64,000 nucleotides of DNA from Klebsiella pneumoniae (GTDB lineage Bacteria > Myxococcota_A > UBA796 > SXON01), in the NCBI GenBank assembly GCA_945862325.1, contig CAMAXZ010000022.1, positions 1-64,000 on the forward strand, written 5' to 3'. This document shows, one piece after another, positions 20,369 to 31,733 of this stretch (its first letter is position 1; every line of letters starts with the position of its first letter). A program made the position numbers and the translations under genes. The notes beneath the pieces are model-generated. The model was not told the origin of the DNA. It saw nothing but the letters and a program-made list of their open reading frames with translations, and ran no database searches.

Positions 20369-21088
20369 ATGTTCCTCGCGTTCGTCTCCACCGCCCTCGC
20401 CGGCGTCCTCGGCCTCACCACCACCTCCTCCACGGTCCTGCGGGTCGACGGCGAGACCGTCCCCTTCGTCGACGGCGACGTCGCGTGGCTCGAGCTCTCC
20501 GGCGACCGTCTGCACGTGATCGAGGCGCGCACCTCGTCGGATCGGCCGCTCGGCACGATCGAGGTCAAGACCCCCGACGGCATGGAAGTCCAGGTCGAGT
20601 GGCGCGGCAAGAGCTTCGCGGTCACGAACATCCGCGCCGCCCGCGCCGACGCGCCGGTCGCGCGCACCACCGCCCCGCCCGCCGCGCCGAACGGGCCGGG
20701 TACGGTCGTCCTGAACATCGGGGTGCCCGGGATGTCGACCACGATGTCCGTCACGGACCCGACCGGCTACCCGCCGCCGCCCCCGCCCGCGACGCGGACC
20801 GTGGTGAGCACGGCGCCGGTCGTCGTCGAGCTCCTCCCGATGGACTCCGAGTGGTGCAATGTGTGGATCGACGGGGAGCGCGTCGCGGAGTTCCGGAATT
20901 CGACTGGAAAGAAGTCGGTCACCCTCACGCCGGGCCCGCACAAGGTCGAGGTGAAGGACTTCATGGAGAACGAGACCTGGCTGTCCGGCACCCTCACGGT
21001 GACCGGGCCGGGACCGATGAAGCTGGGCTTCAAGCAGGGTGTCGCCGAGGTCTACAACGCGCCCGGCGCGTGGCGCGCCGGGCGCTGA
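20369..21088 (+). CDS. Exported protein with PEGA-like domain
   Basis: 239 residues, likely periplasmic or surface protein of unknown function. The start MFLAFVSTALAGVLG is a short hydrophobic signal without basic residues. Residues 15-85 form a beta-rich unit (LRVDGETVPFVDGDVAWLEL). A Pro/Ala/Thr linker (90-150, with a six-proline run) follows. The C-terminal part (VWIDGERVAEFRNSTGKKSVTLTPG…HKVEVKDF) has the layout of PEGA domains, small beta sandwiches of surface proteins. GGAG precedes the ATG at a suitable distance. Confidence 0.8.
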   Translation: MFLAFVSTALAGVLGLTTTSSTVLRVDGETVPFVDGDVAWLELSGDRLHVIEARTSSDRPLGTIEVKTPDGMEVQVEWRGKSFAVTNIRAARADAPVARTTAPPAAPNGPGTVVLNIGVPGMSTTMSVTDPTGYPPPPPPATRTVVSTAPVVVELLPMDSEWCNVWIDGERVAEFRNSTGKKSVTLTPGPHKVEVKDFMENETWLSGTLTVTGPGPMKLGFKQGVAEVYNAPGAWRAGR

Positions 21089-21106
21089 CGGTCTCTTCGC
21101 GGTCCG

Positions 21107-21961
21107 CTACGCCTCGCCGGTCCAATCCGCCGGGACGATGAGGATCGGCGCGTCGATGTTCGCGTCGAGGATACGCTCGATCGTCGACCCGCGGAGCGCG
21201 TCGAGCCACCCGTGGCGGCCTTCGGTGACCACGACCACGAGGTCCGGCCGCCACGCCCGGGCGTGCACCGCGACGCGGTCCACCACCTCACCCGGCTCGA
21301 TCCACGTGTGCACGTGCCAGTCGGCCGGCGCGCGGAGGAGGTCGGTCTCGGGCATCGCGTCGCTGCCCACGTGGAGCAGGCCGACCTCGGTGTTGCCGCC
21401 GACGAAGGGCAGCGCGAGCAGCACCGCCGCGTCGTAGCCCGGCGCCGGGTGCGGACGGTGGTCGACCGGGATCAGGATGCGCTCGATGATCGACGCGCCC
21501 GTCTCGACGTCGACGAAGCCCGCGGCCCCGGGCGGCAGCAGGAGGACCAGCGTCGCGCCCTCCGCGGCGATCGGGGCGGCGACGCTGGGCTCGAGGAAGC
21601 GGCGGAGCCCCGTGCGCCCGTGCGTCGACATGACCACGAGGTCGGCTCGGGACGCCGCGATCTCCGCTTGGATGGCCTCGTCGGCGGCCACCCCGGACGC
21701 CATGGTGCGCCGGGCTTCGACGCCGCGCGCGGCGAGGTCCGCGTCGGTCGCGCCGGCCGGCAGCTCGCCCCACTTCACGAGGGTGTCGATCACGCCGGGG
21801 GCCCAACGCCAGTCCGAGGTGTCGTTCTTCGGCTCGACGTGGAACACGTCGAGCTTGGCCTTGAACACGGTCGCGAGCTTCAGGGCGTGCACGAACGCGG
21901 TGACGGACGCGTCGGAGAAGTCGGTCGGAACGAGGATGGAACGGATGCGCGGGTTCAGCAT
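21107..21961 (-). CDS. Tandem universal stress protein (two UspA domains)
   Basis: 284 residues, cytoplasmic. The first Usp domain (1-150) starts RSILVPTDFSDASVTAFVHAL and ends with VVMSTHGRTGLRRFLEPSVAAPIA, the Gly-x2-Gly-x9-Gly-Ser/Thr type ATP-binding segment in modified form (Arg-Phe-Leu-Glu-Pro-Ser). The second (160-284; RILIPVDHRPHPAPGYDAAV … VVVTEGRHGWLDALRGSTIERIL) is more divergent but retains the second motif. Such tandem proteins sense or answer stress and often bind ATP or AMP. GGAGG precedes the ATG. Its convergent neighbour ends 18 bp away and its upstream gap is 135 bp. Confidence 0.92.
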   Translation of the reverse strand: MLNPRIRSILVPTDFSDASVTAFVHALKLATVFKAKLDVFHVEPKNDTSDWRWAPGVIDTLVKWGELPAGATDADLAARGVEARRTMASGVAADEAIQAEIAASRADLVVMSTHGRTGLRRFLEPSVAAPIAAEGATLVLLLPPGAAGFVDVETGASIIERILIPVDHRPHPAPGYDAAVLLALPFVGGNTEVGLLHVGSDAMPETDLLRAPADWHVHTWIEPGEVVDRVAVHARAWRPDLVVVVTEGRHGWLDALRGSTIERILDANIDAPILIVPADWTGEA

Positions 21962-22096
21962 GGAGCCTCCAGGGTCGCGCCACCGGAAAGCAAGGATCGT
22001 GCCGGCCTTGGAGCGCGCGAAAGCGCCCAGGGGTGGGTCATCCAGCCCGCTGGGCGCGCGCGGGGTGTGCGAAACCCCTCAGGTCAGCCCCGCCGC
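21962..22096. other. Intergenic region, 135 bp
   Basis: The space between the DUF983 gene and the Usp gene holds GC-rich inverted stretches (for example around 22012-22060) but no clear promoter, terminator with a T-run, or small gene. It may end transcription of the pur-hsp70 operon and start that of usp. Confidence 0.4.
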
Positions 22097-22474
22097 TCAG
22101 CCGTCGCCTGGGTCGGGCCGCACGAGGGTCGGAGGGTCGACCGTGACGAAGCCGTTCTGCCAGAGCATGAACATGCTGACGTTCTTGCAGATCGGGTACC
22201 ACAGCGCGGTGAACAGCACCGTCGCCGGGATGATGATGTTCTCGCTGCCGGCGAGCCGATCGATGCTCAGGAAGTAGCCCCCGAGCGCGATGGCGAACAA
22301 GGCGCCGGACCCGTAGCCCATGACGACGGGGATGGTCCAGCTCCCGTTCCAACGCTCGAAGCGGACGTGGCACACCGGGCACGTGTCGTGCAGCTTGAGG
22401 AGGCGTTCGTACAGGGCGCCGCGCCCGCAGTTCGGGCAGCGGCCCGTCAACGCCGAGAGGAACGGTCCGATCAT
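22097..22474 (-). CDS. DUF983 family membrane protein
   Basis: 125 residues. A zinc-ribbon-like N-terminus (CPNCGRG, then CPVCHVRF, spaced 16 residues) precedes two transmembrane segments (about 47-70 and 80-102), the typical DUF983 layout. Function of the family is not established; members often occur near cytochrome oxidase genes in alphaproteobacteria, which is not the case here. The ATG overlaps the stop of the upstream methyltransferase gene, so it is the last gene of the purS-to-DUF983 operon. Confidence 0.92.
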   Translation of the reverse strand: MIGPFLSALTGRCPNCGRGALYERLLKLHDTCPVCHVRFERWNGSWTIPVVMGYGSGALFAIALGGYFLSIDRLAGSENIIIPATVLFTALWYPICKNVSMFMLWQNGFVTVDPPTLVRPDPGDG

Positions 22475-23259
22475 CGGCCTCCCTTTACACGCGCGCGGTC
22501 GATGCGTGTGCCCATGCGCTCACGAATCTGGAGGTACTCGTCGGTCCACTCGCCGGACATGTCTCGGATCTCGAGCGGCGCCGGGTCGACCCTCGGGCCG
22601 ACCTCCAGTCGCGCGGCGAACAGCGCGATCGTCGGCGCCTGCCCCGGGCGAAACACCACGTCGCGCCTGGACCGGAGGCACAGGCCCGCCGCCGCGATGC
22701 CCGCCTCGGCGCGCGGATCGGCCGCCGCGAAGCAACACACGAACCAGCCGTCGGCGGTCATCAGGCGGGCCGCCGCGAGCGCGTAGTCCGCGATCGTGCC
22801 GCGAAGCTCCATGCGACACGCCGCGCGCTGGGGCACCGGCGACACGTGCCCCTTGCCCAACGGCACATACGGCGGGCTGCCGGTCACGAGCTCGAACGCG
22901 CGCTCTTCCGGAGCCACCGCGCGGTCGCGGAGGTCGCCCAGGCGCGCGTCGACCCGCTGCTCGAGCCCGTTCGTCGCGATCGTGCGCCGCGCGAGGTGGT
23001 GGCTCACCTCCTGCGCCTCGACCATCACGAGGGTCGCGTCCGCCGGCGCGCGCCAGAGGGCCATGAGCCCCACGCTGCCGATCCCCGCGCCGAGATCCAC
23101 GCGACGCCGGGCGTCGGGGGCCACCTCGGCCGCGAGCCAGGCCGTCAGCAGGTCGTCCGCAGAGAATCGATGGCCGCGCTCGAGCTGCCAGATACGCCAG
23201 TCGCCCGCGAGGCGGTCACATGTCAGCGCCTCGGCGCCGAGGGGGTCGGGCGACGTCAC
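22471..23259 (-). CDS. TrmN6/YfiC-like N6-adenine methyltransferase
   Basis: 262 residues, cytoplasmic SAM-dependent methyltransferase. It has motif [15 protein letters not shown], an acidic strand end (VMVEAQ), and the amino-methyltransferase motif IV as GSPPYVP (NPPY type). The N-terminal [15 protein letters not shown] matches the conserved start of tRNA1(Val)-m6A37 methyltransferases (YRFSxDAxLLAxF). Modification of tRNA A37 is therefore likely, though the motif IV Asn is replaced by Ser, which needs caution. The GTG start overlaps the Hsp70 stop as GTGA. Confidence 0.88.
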   Translation of the reverse strand: MTSPDPLGAEALTCDRLAGDWRIWQLERGHRFSADDLLTAWLAAEVAPDARRRVDLGAGIGSVGLMALWRAPADATLVMVEAQEVSHHLARRTIATNGLEQRVDARLGDLRDRAVAPEERAFELVTGSPPYVPLGKGHVSPVPQRAACRMELRGTIADYALAAARLMTADGWFVCCFAAADPRAEAGIAAAGLCLRSRRDVVFRPGQAPTIALFAARLEVGPRVDPAPLEIRDMSGEWTDEYLQIRERMGTRIDRARVKGGR

Positions 23260-26200
23260 CGCGCGAGCGCCGCCTCGATGTGGGCGCGGAGCGCGGCGTC
23301 CACGCGCAGCTCGAGGATGAGGCCGCCCGCGTGGGAAGCCATGACCACGGCGGGCAACACGAGCCGCGAGACCTCCGGGGCCTCGACCTCGAACAAGACG
23401 TCCGTCCCCACGGCGAGCTCCGCCGCGACGTGGATGAACACCATGTTCTGATCGAGGTTCCCGCGCTGGTCGTCCGCGGCCTGCGACGCGGTGGCGTACC
23501 GCACCCGCACCGATGGGATCCGATCGTAGACGACCTCGACCGTCGGCGGGCCGCCGTCGGGGCTCGGCTCCGGCTCGAGCTCCACCTCTACGCCGGTCGG
23601 CGACGGGCGCGGCGCCTCGGAGGTGTCTTCGTCGACGAACGCCTCGGGCTCACTCGCGGCCTCGTCGAGGTCGAAGTCGAGCTCGAACGAGGCTTCGGGC
23701 TGGGCGGCCGCTTCGGGCTCGGCGGCTGCTTCGGGCTCGGCGGCTGCTTCGGGCTCGGCGGCTGCTTCGGGCTCGGCGGCTGCTTCGGGCTCCGCGGCGG
23801 ACTCGACGTCGAAGTCGAGCGCGAACGCCGATGGCGCCGCGTCGGTGGTCGTCGCCGTGGGGGGCGGTTCGTCGGAGAGGGCGGACGCGCGGTCGGCGCC
23901 CGGGGCGTCGAAGTCGAGGTCGAAGTCGAGCTCGAAGTCACCGCTCGCGCCGTGCGGCACGCCGTCGGCCCGCGACACGTCCGGCTCGTCGGCGAGCTCG
24001 TCGCCGAGCACCGCGAAGCTCTCCTCGACCAGGGCCGGGCGCGGCCCGAGCTCGGCCTCGGCGGCGCGCCGCAGCGCTGCTCGGTCGAGCACCGCGGTCG
24101 CGAGCTCCTCCTCCTCGGTCGGAGGATCGTCGTCGTACGGGATGTCCAGGGTCGCGAACGCGCCCGTGGACGGCTCGGGTTCGACCCCCGCGAGGACCCG
24201 CGACAGCGCGGGCGCGGGCGCGGGCGCCGGCTCCTCGTCGCCGAACAGGTCGTCGGCGGCGAGTCCGCCGTCGTCGTCGAGCGACATCAGCGCTCCGGCG
24301 TCGTCCACCATCAGGCCGGACTGCTCGAGCTCCGCGGTCAACGCCGCGGTCTGCGCGTCCAGGTCCTCGTCGTCCGCCGCGACGACGAGGCCCGACGGCG
24401 CGTTCGCTTCGGGGGCGCCCGCCAGACCGAACGAAGCGGGGGCCGCTTCGTCGGCGTCTACCTCGTCGAGGCCGGTCAGCTCCGCCTCGCCGACCTCCTC
24501 GACGTCCGGCGGCGCCGGCTCGAGGGGCAGCGCGGAGAGGTCGATCGACGGCGCGGGCTCGGCTTCGGCGGGCGCCACGGGGGTGGCCGGCGCCGGTGTG
24601 GGCGCCGCGACGGTCGGCGCCTTCTTGCCACCGAACCCGAAGAGTCCGAGGAGGCCGCCACCCTTCGCGGCGGCGCGCTTCGCGGGGGCCTTCGCGGCGG
24701 CCTTCGGCGCCTCGGCCGCGGCGACGGGGTCGGGGGTCGCCGGCGGGGCGTCGATCACCGGCGCCGCGCCACGCGCGACGTCGGCGTAGTTACGGAGTGA
24801 AAAGCTCCTCTTGTCGCCCGTGGCCGGGTCCTTCGCGGTGACGTGCAACATGCCGTTGGCGTCCAGGCGGAACGTCACCTGGACCTTCGTCTGCAGCTTC
24901 GGAGCGGGGGGCAGCCCGTCGAACACGAACTCGCCCAGGAACTCGTTTTCTTGCGCGACGCGGCTGTCCCCCTGGCGAACGACGACCTTCACGCTCGTCT
25001 GGTCGTCGTGCACGGTGGCGAAGCTGCGCGTCTCCGCGCACGGGATGCGCTGGTTGCGCTTCAGGATCGGCGCGAACATGCCGCCCGCGGCGTCGATGCC
25101 GAGGTCGAACGGGGTCACGTCGAGGAGCACCGGCGGAGCCGCCTCGACGTCCTCGAGCAGGCCCGCGTGTACGGCCGCGCCGAGCGCGACGGCCTCGTCC
25201 GGGTGCACCGCGCGCGACGGCTCGCGGCCGAACAAGGCGGTCACCGCGTCGCGGATCGCCGGCATGCGCGTCATGCCCCCGACGAGGAGCACCTCGTCCA
25301 CGGCGCCGATGGCGAGGTTGGCGGTCTGGAGGGTGGCGCGCACGGCGTCGGTGCAGCGCGCCACGAGGTCCCGCGTGACCTCCTCCATCCGCGCCCGGGT
25401 GAGGGTGTGCCGGAGGTCCTTTCCGGTGGCGACGTGTTGGACGAGGATCTCCGCCCGGTCGGCGAAGGACAGCTCGCACTTCGCGCGCTCCGCGGCCTCC
25501 TTGAGGCGTTGCAGCACCTGGCGGTTGGCCCGCGGGTCCACGCCGGTGAGCGAGCGGCACACCCCCGCGAGGTCGTCGACCACGCGGTAGTCGAAGTCTT
25601 CGCCGCCGAGGAACGTGTCGCCGCCGGTGGCGAGCACCTCGTACATGCCGTCGCGGAGGTGCAGGATGCTGACGTCGAACGTGCCGCCGCCGAGGTCGAA
25701 GACGAGCACGCGCTTGTCGACGTTCTTTCGGTGACCGAAGGCCAGCGCGGCCGCCGTCGGCTCGTTCAGGAGCCGCTGACAGCCCAGGTTCGCGAGGCGC
25801 GCGGCCTCGAGCGTGGCCTGGCGTTGGGCGTGATTGAAGTAGGCCGGTACGGTGATGACGGCCTCGTCGACCGGCTCCCCGAGCGCTTTTTCGGCGATGC
25901 CCTTCGCGACCTGGAGCACGACCGCGCCCACCTGTTGGGGGGAGAGCCACTCGCTCCCCACCTGGAGCTCCACCCCGCCGTCGGCGGCCTCGCGCATCTG
26001 GAAGTGCACGCGGCCCCGCACCTCCTGCGCCTCGGCGCTGTCGAACCGCCGCCCCATGAGCCGCTTCGCGGCGTACACCGTGCGATCCGGACGCGTGAGC
26101 ATCATGCTCGCCGCGGCGTGACCGACGACGAACCTCCCGGCCCCCTTCTCGGCGATGACCGAAGGGAGCACGCGGTACCCTCGCTCGTCCTCCAGCACCC

Positions 26201-26273
26201 GCGGCTTGCCGTTGTCGAGGATGGCGACCGACGTGTTCGTCGTCCCGAGGTCGATGCCGATGATGCGTCCCAT
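23256..26273 (-). CDS. Hsp70 (DnaK-like) with long acidic linker and PilZ-like C-terminal domain
   Basis: 1005 residues. Residues 1-375 are a full Hsp70 ATPase: [12 protein letters not shown], the phosphate loop [12 protein letters not shown] and the adenosine loop [13 protein letters not shown]. Residues 380-500 are the beta substrate-binding domain ([14 protein letters not shown] … [16 protein letters not shown]). The alpha-helical lid of DnaK is absent. In its place stands about 380 residues of disordered, Asp/Glu/Ala/Pro-rich sequence with a Gly/Lys patch ([16 protein letters not shown]), [10 protein letters not shown] repeats and five AEPEAA units, then about 100 residues resembling the PilZ paralogues of myxobacteria (SVRVRYAT…[12 protein letters not shown]…GLILELRVD). 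The c-di-GMP signature is not recognisable. A promoter-like TATAGT lies at the end of purF, so it may be expressed apart from the purine genes. Confidence 0.9.
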   Translation of the reverse strand: MGRIIGIDLGTTNTSVAILDNGKPRVLEDERGYRVLPSVIAEKGAGRFVVGHAAASMMLTRPDRTVYAAKRLMGRRFDSAEAQEVRGRVHFQMREAADGGVELQVGSEWLSPQQVGAVVLQVAKGIAEKALGEPVDEAVITVPAYFNHAQRQATLEAARLANLGCQRLLNEPTAAALAFGHRKNVDKRVLVFDLGGGTFDVSILHLRDGMYEVLATGGDTFLGGEDFDYRVVDDLAGVCRSLTGVDPRANRQVLQRLKEAAERAKCELSFADRAEILVQHVATGKDLRHTLTRARMEEVTRDLVARCTDAVRATLQTANLAIGAVDEVLLVGGMTRMPAIRDAVTALFGREPSRAVHPDEAVALGAAVHAGLLEDVEAAPPVLLDVTPFDLGIDAAGGMFAPILKRNQRIPCAETRSFATVHDDQTSVKVVVRQGDSRVAQENEFLGEFVFDGLPPAPKLQTKVQVTFRLDANGMLHVTAKDPATGDKRSFSLRNYADVARGAAPVIDAPPATPDPVAAAEAPKAAAKAPAKRAAAKGGGLLGLFGFGGKKAPTVAAPTPAPATPVAPAEAEPAPSIDLSALPLEPAPPDVEEVGEAELTGLDEVDADEAAPASFGLAGAPEANAPSGLVVAADDEDLDAQTAALTAELEQSGLMVDDAGALMSLDDDGGLAADDLFGDEEPAPAPAPALSRVLAGVEPEPSTGAFATLDIPYDDDPPTEEEELATAVLDRAALRRAAEAELGPRPALVEESFAVLGDELADEPDVSRADGVPHGASGDFELDFDLDFDAPGADRASALSDEPPPTATTTDAAPSAFALDFDVESAAEPEAAAEPEAAAEPEAAAEPEAAAEPEAAAQPEASFELDFDLDEAASEPEAFVDEDTSEAPRPSPTGVEVELEPEPSPDGGPPTVEVVYDRIPSVRVRYATASQAADDQRGNLDQNMVFIHVAAELAVGTDVLFEVEAPEVSRLVLPAVVMASHAGGLILELRVDAALRAHIEAALAR
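23710..23799 (-). repeat. Five 18-bp tandem repeats in the Hsp70 linker
   Basis: Units gcttcgggctcggcggct (plus strand) start at 23710, 23728, 23746, 23764 and 23782, the last with two changes. They encode Ala-Glu-Pro-Glu-Ala-Ala. Near identity of copies points to recent expansion by slippage. They are coding and lack spacers, so not CRISPR. Confidence 0.9.
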
Positions 26274-26290
26274 ACCGCGCCTCGCGGGGG

Positions 26291-26296
26291 ACTATA
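26291..26296 (-). promoter_or_regulatory. Promoter-like TATAGT at the 3' end of purF, upstream of hsp70
   Basis: Read leftward, TTGC directly precedes TATAGT, which overlaps the purF stop codon; the Hsp70 ATG follows 17 bases later. No convincing -35 was found at 17 bp. It could give separate expression of the chaperone. Confidence 0.35.
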
Positions 26297-27731
26297 GCAA
26301 ACGGTCCCGGCCGGGCGTCGTGGGCGCGGGCGCCGCCTCGAACAGCGGCACCTGCGCGCTGCCCGCCGGGCCGACGGGCCGCACGGGGTAGTCGCCCGTG
26401 AAACACGCGTCGCAGAAGCGCGCGCCGTCCTGATCGAGCGCTTCGCGGAGCTCCTCGATGGTCAGGTACGCGAGGCTGTCGCAGTCGAGGAACTGGCGGA
26501 TTCGCGCGATGTCCTGGCGCGCGGCGATCAGCTCCTCGCGCTGCGGCGTGTCGATGCCGTACCAGCACGGCCCCGTCATCGGCGGGCTGGACACGCGGAG
26601 GTGCACCTCGATCGCCCCGGCCTGCCGCAACATCCGCACGATCTTCTGGGACGTCGTGCCGCGGACGATGCTGTCGTCCACCACCACGACCCGCTTGCCC
26701 TTGACCACGGAGCGCACGGCCGAGAGCTTCAGGCGCACGCCGAAGTCCCGGATGCGCTGGCTCGGCTCGATGAACGTGCGCCCGACGTAGTGGCTCCGCA
26801 AGAGCCCGTGGGCGAACGGGAGGCCGCTCTTCCGCGCGAAGCCGAGCGCCGCCGGCGTGCCGCTGTCGGGCACGGGCACGACGACGTCGGCGCGCACGGG
26901 GTACGCCCGCGCGAGCACCTCCCCCATGCGTACACGGGCCGGGTACACGTCGTGGCCGTAGAGCGTGCTGTCCGGCCGGGCGAAATACACGTACTCGAAG
27001 ATGCAGGCCTTGCGCGGCTGTCGCGCGAACGGGCGAATCGAGTCGAGCTCGCCGTCCTCGAGGATCACCACCTCTCCCGGCTCGACCTCCCGCACGAGCT
27101 CGGCCTGCACGAAGTCGAGCGCGCAGGACTCGCTCGCCACGACCCACGACCCGCCGCGCTTGCCGATCACCAGGGGCCGAAACCCCCACGGGTCGCGCAC
27201 GGCGATCATGCGGCGGCCGGTCAGGAGCAGGAGGCAGAAGGCCCCCTCGAGCCGGCGGAGCGCATCAAAGAGGCGGTTCATCGTCGTTTTTTGGTCCGAC
27301 GACGCCATCAGGTGCAAGATGACTTCGGTGTCGCTCGTCGACGCGAAGATCGCGCCCCGCTCTTCGAGCTCCGTGCGCAGGGCGTCGGCGTTCGTGAGGT
27401 TGCCGTTGTGGCAGAGGGCGATCGGGCCGTCCTTGGTGCTCACCAGGAACGGTTGGACGTTCCGGATGTTCGAGCCGCCCGACGTCGCGTAGCGGACGTG
27501 TCCGACGGCGGCCTCCCCCGGGAGCCCGCGCAGCGCGGCGTCGTCGAACACCTCGTGCACCAGGCCGGCGCCCTTGTGGACGCGCAGCGCCTCGCCGTCG
27601 CGCGCGACGATGCCCGCGCCTTCCTGCCCACGGTGTTGGAGCGCGTGCAGGCCGAGGTAGCAGATGCGGGCGGCGTCCGGGTCGTCGACGATCCCGAACA
27701 CCCCGCACTCATGACGCAGATCCTCGCCCAT
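26292..27731 (-). CDS. purF: Amidophosphoribosyltransferase
   Basis: First committed step of purine synthesis: PRPP plus glutamine to phosphoribosylamine. 479 residues. The catalytic Cys9 (HECGVFG) follows an eight-residue propeptide, as in the Bacillus-type enzyme that is processed. The glutaminase domain (9-240) is followed by the phosphoribosyltransferase domain with PRPP loop VVVDDSIVRGTTS (349-361). Cys243, Cys389, Cys440 and Cys443 sit where the four [4Fe-4S] ligands of the Bacillus subtilis enzyme lie, so the oxygen-sensitive cluster form is expected. It follows purL by nine bases in the purS-Q-L-F operon. Confidence 0.98.
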   Translation of the reverse strand: MGEDLRHECGVFGIVDDPDAARICYLGLHALQHRGQEGAGIVARDGEALRVHKGAGLVHEVFDDAALRGLPGEAAVGHVRYATSGGSNIRNVQPFLVSTKDGPIALCHNGNLTNADALRTELEERGAIFASTSDTEVILHLMASSDQKTTMNRLFDALRRLEGAFCLLLLTGRRMIAVRDPWGFRPLVIGKRGGSWVVASESCALDFVQAELVREVEPGEVVILEDGELDSIRPFARQPRKACIFEYVYFARPDSTLYGHDVYPARVRMGEVLARAYPVRADVVVPVPDSGTPAALGFARKSGLPFAHGLLRSHYVGRTFIEPSQRIRDFGVRLKLSAVRSVVKGKRVVVVDDSIVRGTTSQKIVRMLRQAGAIEVHLRVSSPPMTGPCWYGIDTPQREELIAARQDIARIRQFLDCDSLAYLTIEELREALDQDGARFCDACFTGDYPVRPVGPAGSAQVPLFEAAPAPTTPGRDRLL

Positions 27732-27740
27732 CGCGCCGCC

Positions 27741-29941
<2,201 letters not shown>

Positions 29942-29945
<4 letters not shown>

Positions 29946-30601
29946 CCAAGCACCTCCACCAGAGAGCGGAAGATGGCCGCCCCGTCACATCCGCCCACCT
30001 CGTCCTCGACGTAGCGCTCCGGGTGCGGCATGAGGCCGACCACGTTGCCCGTCGCGCTGCACACGCCCGCCACGTCGTTGCGGGCGCCGTTCGGCGCGCC
30101 CCCGATGTAACGGAACACCACCTGCCCCTCCCCCTCGACCCGGGCGAGGGTGTCGTCGTCGGCGTACCAATTGCCCTCCATGTGGGCGATCGGCAGGCGG
30201 ATCGGGCCCGACACATCGCGTGTGAACGGCGTCGTACGCCCACTCACGCTCAGTGATACATCCTGACACAAGAACTTGAGCCCGGCGTTGCGGAGCAGCA
30301 CGCCCGGCAGAAGCCCGGTCTCGCACAGGATCTGGAAGCCGTTGCAGACGCCGAGCACGGGCCCGCCGGCCTGGGCGAAGCGCACGACCTCCGCCATGAT
30401 CGGCGAGAAACGCGCGATGGCGCCGCAGCGGAGGTAGTCGCCGTAGGAGAAGCCTCCGGGCAGCATCACCGCGTCCACCGCGCCGAGCGACGTGTCCTTG
30501 TGCCACACCGCCTTCGGCGTGAGCCCCGCCCGCGCCACCGCGTGCCGGAGATCGGCGTCGCAGTTGCTACCCGGGAAGGTGACGACCGCGACGGACTTCA
30601 C
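29942..30601 (-). CDS. purQ: Phosphoribosylformylglycinamidine synthase subunit I (glutaminase)
   Basis: Class I glutamine amidotransferase that supplies ammonia to PurL. 219 residues. It begins [17 protein letters not shown], has the nucleophile Cys86 in GVCNGFQ, the oxyanion segment [12 protein letters not shown], and the catalytic His/Glu in LMPHPER. The GTG at 30601 is chosen because it overlaps the purS stop as GTGA, matches the family start and leaves no room for another. Longer in-frame openings upstream run through purS in another frame. Confidence 0.97.
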
Positions 30602-30831
30602 GCGAGCTCCACGCGGAAGTTCTCGATGACGGTGTTGGCGAGGAGCTTGCGGCACATCTCTTCGATGCGGGCCTTCGGGTCCGCGCCGTCCTCGACCTCG
30701 ATCTCGAAGAACTTGCCGATGCGCACGTCGCGCACTTCGGGGAAGCCGAGGTTCGCGAGCCCCCCCTGCACGGCCTTTCCGGCCGGGTCGTGGACGCCGG
30801 GCTTGAGGGTGACGTAGACGCGGGCGCGCAT
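30598..30831 (-). CDS. purS: Phosphoribosylformylglycinamidine synthase subunit PurS
   Basis: Small subunit (77 residues) that bridges PurL and PurQ and helps ammonia transfer. The sequence follows the family: RVYVTLKPGVHDPAGKAVQ, LGFPEVRDVRIGKFFEIEV, then a helix ending [17 protein letters not shown] 30831 follows AAGGAG at an ideal distance; a longer opening to 30939 adds an arginine-rich stretch foreign to PurS. First gene of the purine operon; the gap to the divergent lipoprotein gene is 79 bp. No purine riboswitch was recognised there. Confidence 0.97.
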   Translation of the reverse strand: MRARVYVTLKPGVHDPAGKAVQGGLANLGFPEVRDVRIGKFFEIEVEDGADPKARIEEMCRKLLANTVIENFRVELA

Positions 30832-30880
30832 CGAGAGCTCCTTGGGCGGTCGGGGATCTATCCCGCTCGCCCGACGAACG

Positions 30881-30886
30881 GTTAGT
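30881..30886 (+). promoter_or_regulatory. -10-like GTTAGT for the lipoprotein gene
   Basis: Transcription from this box would start near 30893. That excludes the GTG at 30890 and favours the ATG at 30911, which also has a CGGAG ribosome site. No -35 recognised. Confidence 0.35.
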
Positions 30887-30910
30887 GCCGTGCGCCTCCG
30901 GAGCCTCCCC

Positions 30911-31729
30911 ATGATCGCCTCCCTGGCGCTCGCCTGCACGGACTACGTCCTGCGCGGCAAGGACGAAGACACGAACGTGCCCGACGACACCGTCGACAGC
31001 GGGGATCCGGCGGTCGACACCGACGACACCGACGTCGAGGACTCCGCGGCCGACACCGCCGAGGACACGGATCCCGAGACGGGCGACCCCTGGCCGGCGA
31101 CGGAGCCCGTCTACATCAACGACGCGAGCACGCTCTACAGCTTCGACCCCGACACCCGGACCGCGACGCGGATCGGCACCTTCCGCGAGGGCGGCGCGGC
31201 CCTCGACGGCGGCATGACCGACATCGCGATCAGCCTCGACGGTGTGATGTACGGAGGGAGCTTCGACGCCCTCTACCGTATCGATCCGACGACCGCGGAG
31301 TGTACCTTCGTCGCGACGCTCGGGGATGAGCTCACGGGGCTCACCTTCGTGTCCGACGGCCGCCTCGTCGGCGCCGGCGCGGGCGTGAGCTTCATCGACG
31401 TCCGCACGGGCGCGCTCGACACGCTCGTCGCGCCGGGCGCGTACGAGACGTCGGGCGACATCGTCGGGCTGCCCGACGGCTACCTGTACTGGTCCGTTTG
31501 GGGCGGCGACCTCCTGATCCGGGTCGATCCGGACACCGGCGCCACGCGCCGCGTCGGCGACGTCGGCGTCGAGCGCCTGTTCGGGCTGGGCTACGCCGAT
31601 GGGGCTCTGTACGCGTTCACCGGCACGAGCGACGTGATCGTCGTCGACGAGACCACCGCCGCGGCCGGCGCCGCGACCGACCTCCCGGTCAACTGGTGGG
31701 GCGCGGCGACGAACCCGGTCCTCTGGTAG
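30911..31729 (+). CDS. Lipoprotein with acidic linker and propeller-like domain
   Basis: 272 residues, predicted outer-surface lipoprotein of unknown function. The start MIASLALACTD is a very short signal with lipobox ALAC. An Asp/Thr-rich linker covers about 15-60. The rest has repeats of the type STLYSFDPDTRTATRIGTF, DALYRIDPTTAECTFVATL, VSFIDVRTGALDTLV and DLLIRVDPDTGATRRVG, each ending a blade as in YVTN/DUF4394-like propellers. It precedes the ABC transporter genes by four bases and may be co-transcribed with them. An alternative GTG 30890 would add MRLRSLP, giving a more ordinary signal, but lacks a ribosome site. Confidence 0.85.
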   Translation: MIASLALACTDYVLRGKDEDTNVPDDTVDSGDPAVDTDDTDVEDSAADTAEDTDPETGDPWPATEPVYINDASTLYSFDPDTRTATRIGTFREGGAALDGGMTDIAISLDGVMYGGSFDALYRIDPTTAECTFVATLGDELTGLTFVSDGRLVGAGAGVSFIDVRTGALDTLVAPGAYETSGDIVGLPDGYLYWSVWGGDLLIRVDPDTGATRRVGDVGVERLFGLGYADGALYAFTGTSDVIVVDETTAAAGAATDLPVNWWGAATNPVLW

Positions 31730-31733
31730 GGGC

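Noticed and set aside
23710-23799. Tandem 18-bp repeats as a CRISPR array or satellite
   Set aside because: Units are contiguous with no spacers, in frame, and encode a low-complexity linker.
30832-30910. Purine riboswitch or PurR box ahead of purS
   Set aside because: The 79-bp divergent gap shows no recognisable aptamer or paired box; only a -10-like element for the rightward gene.
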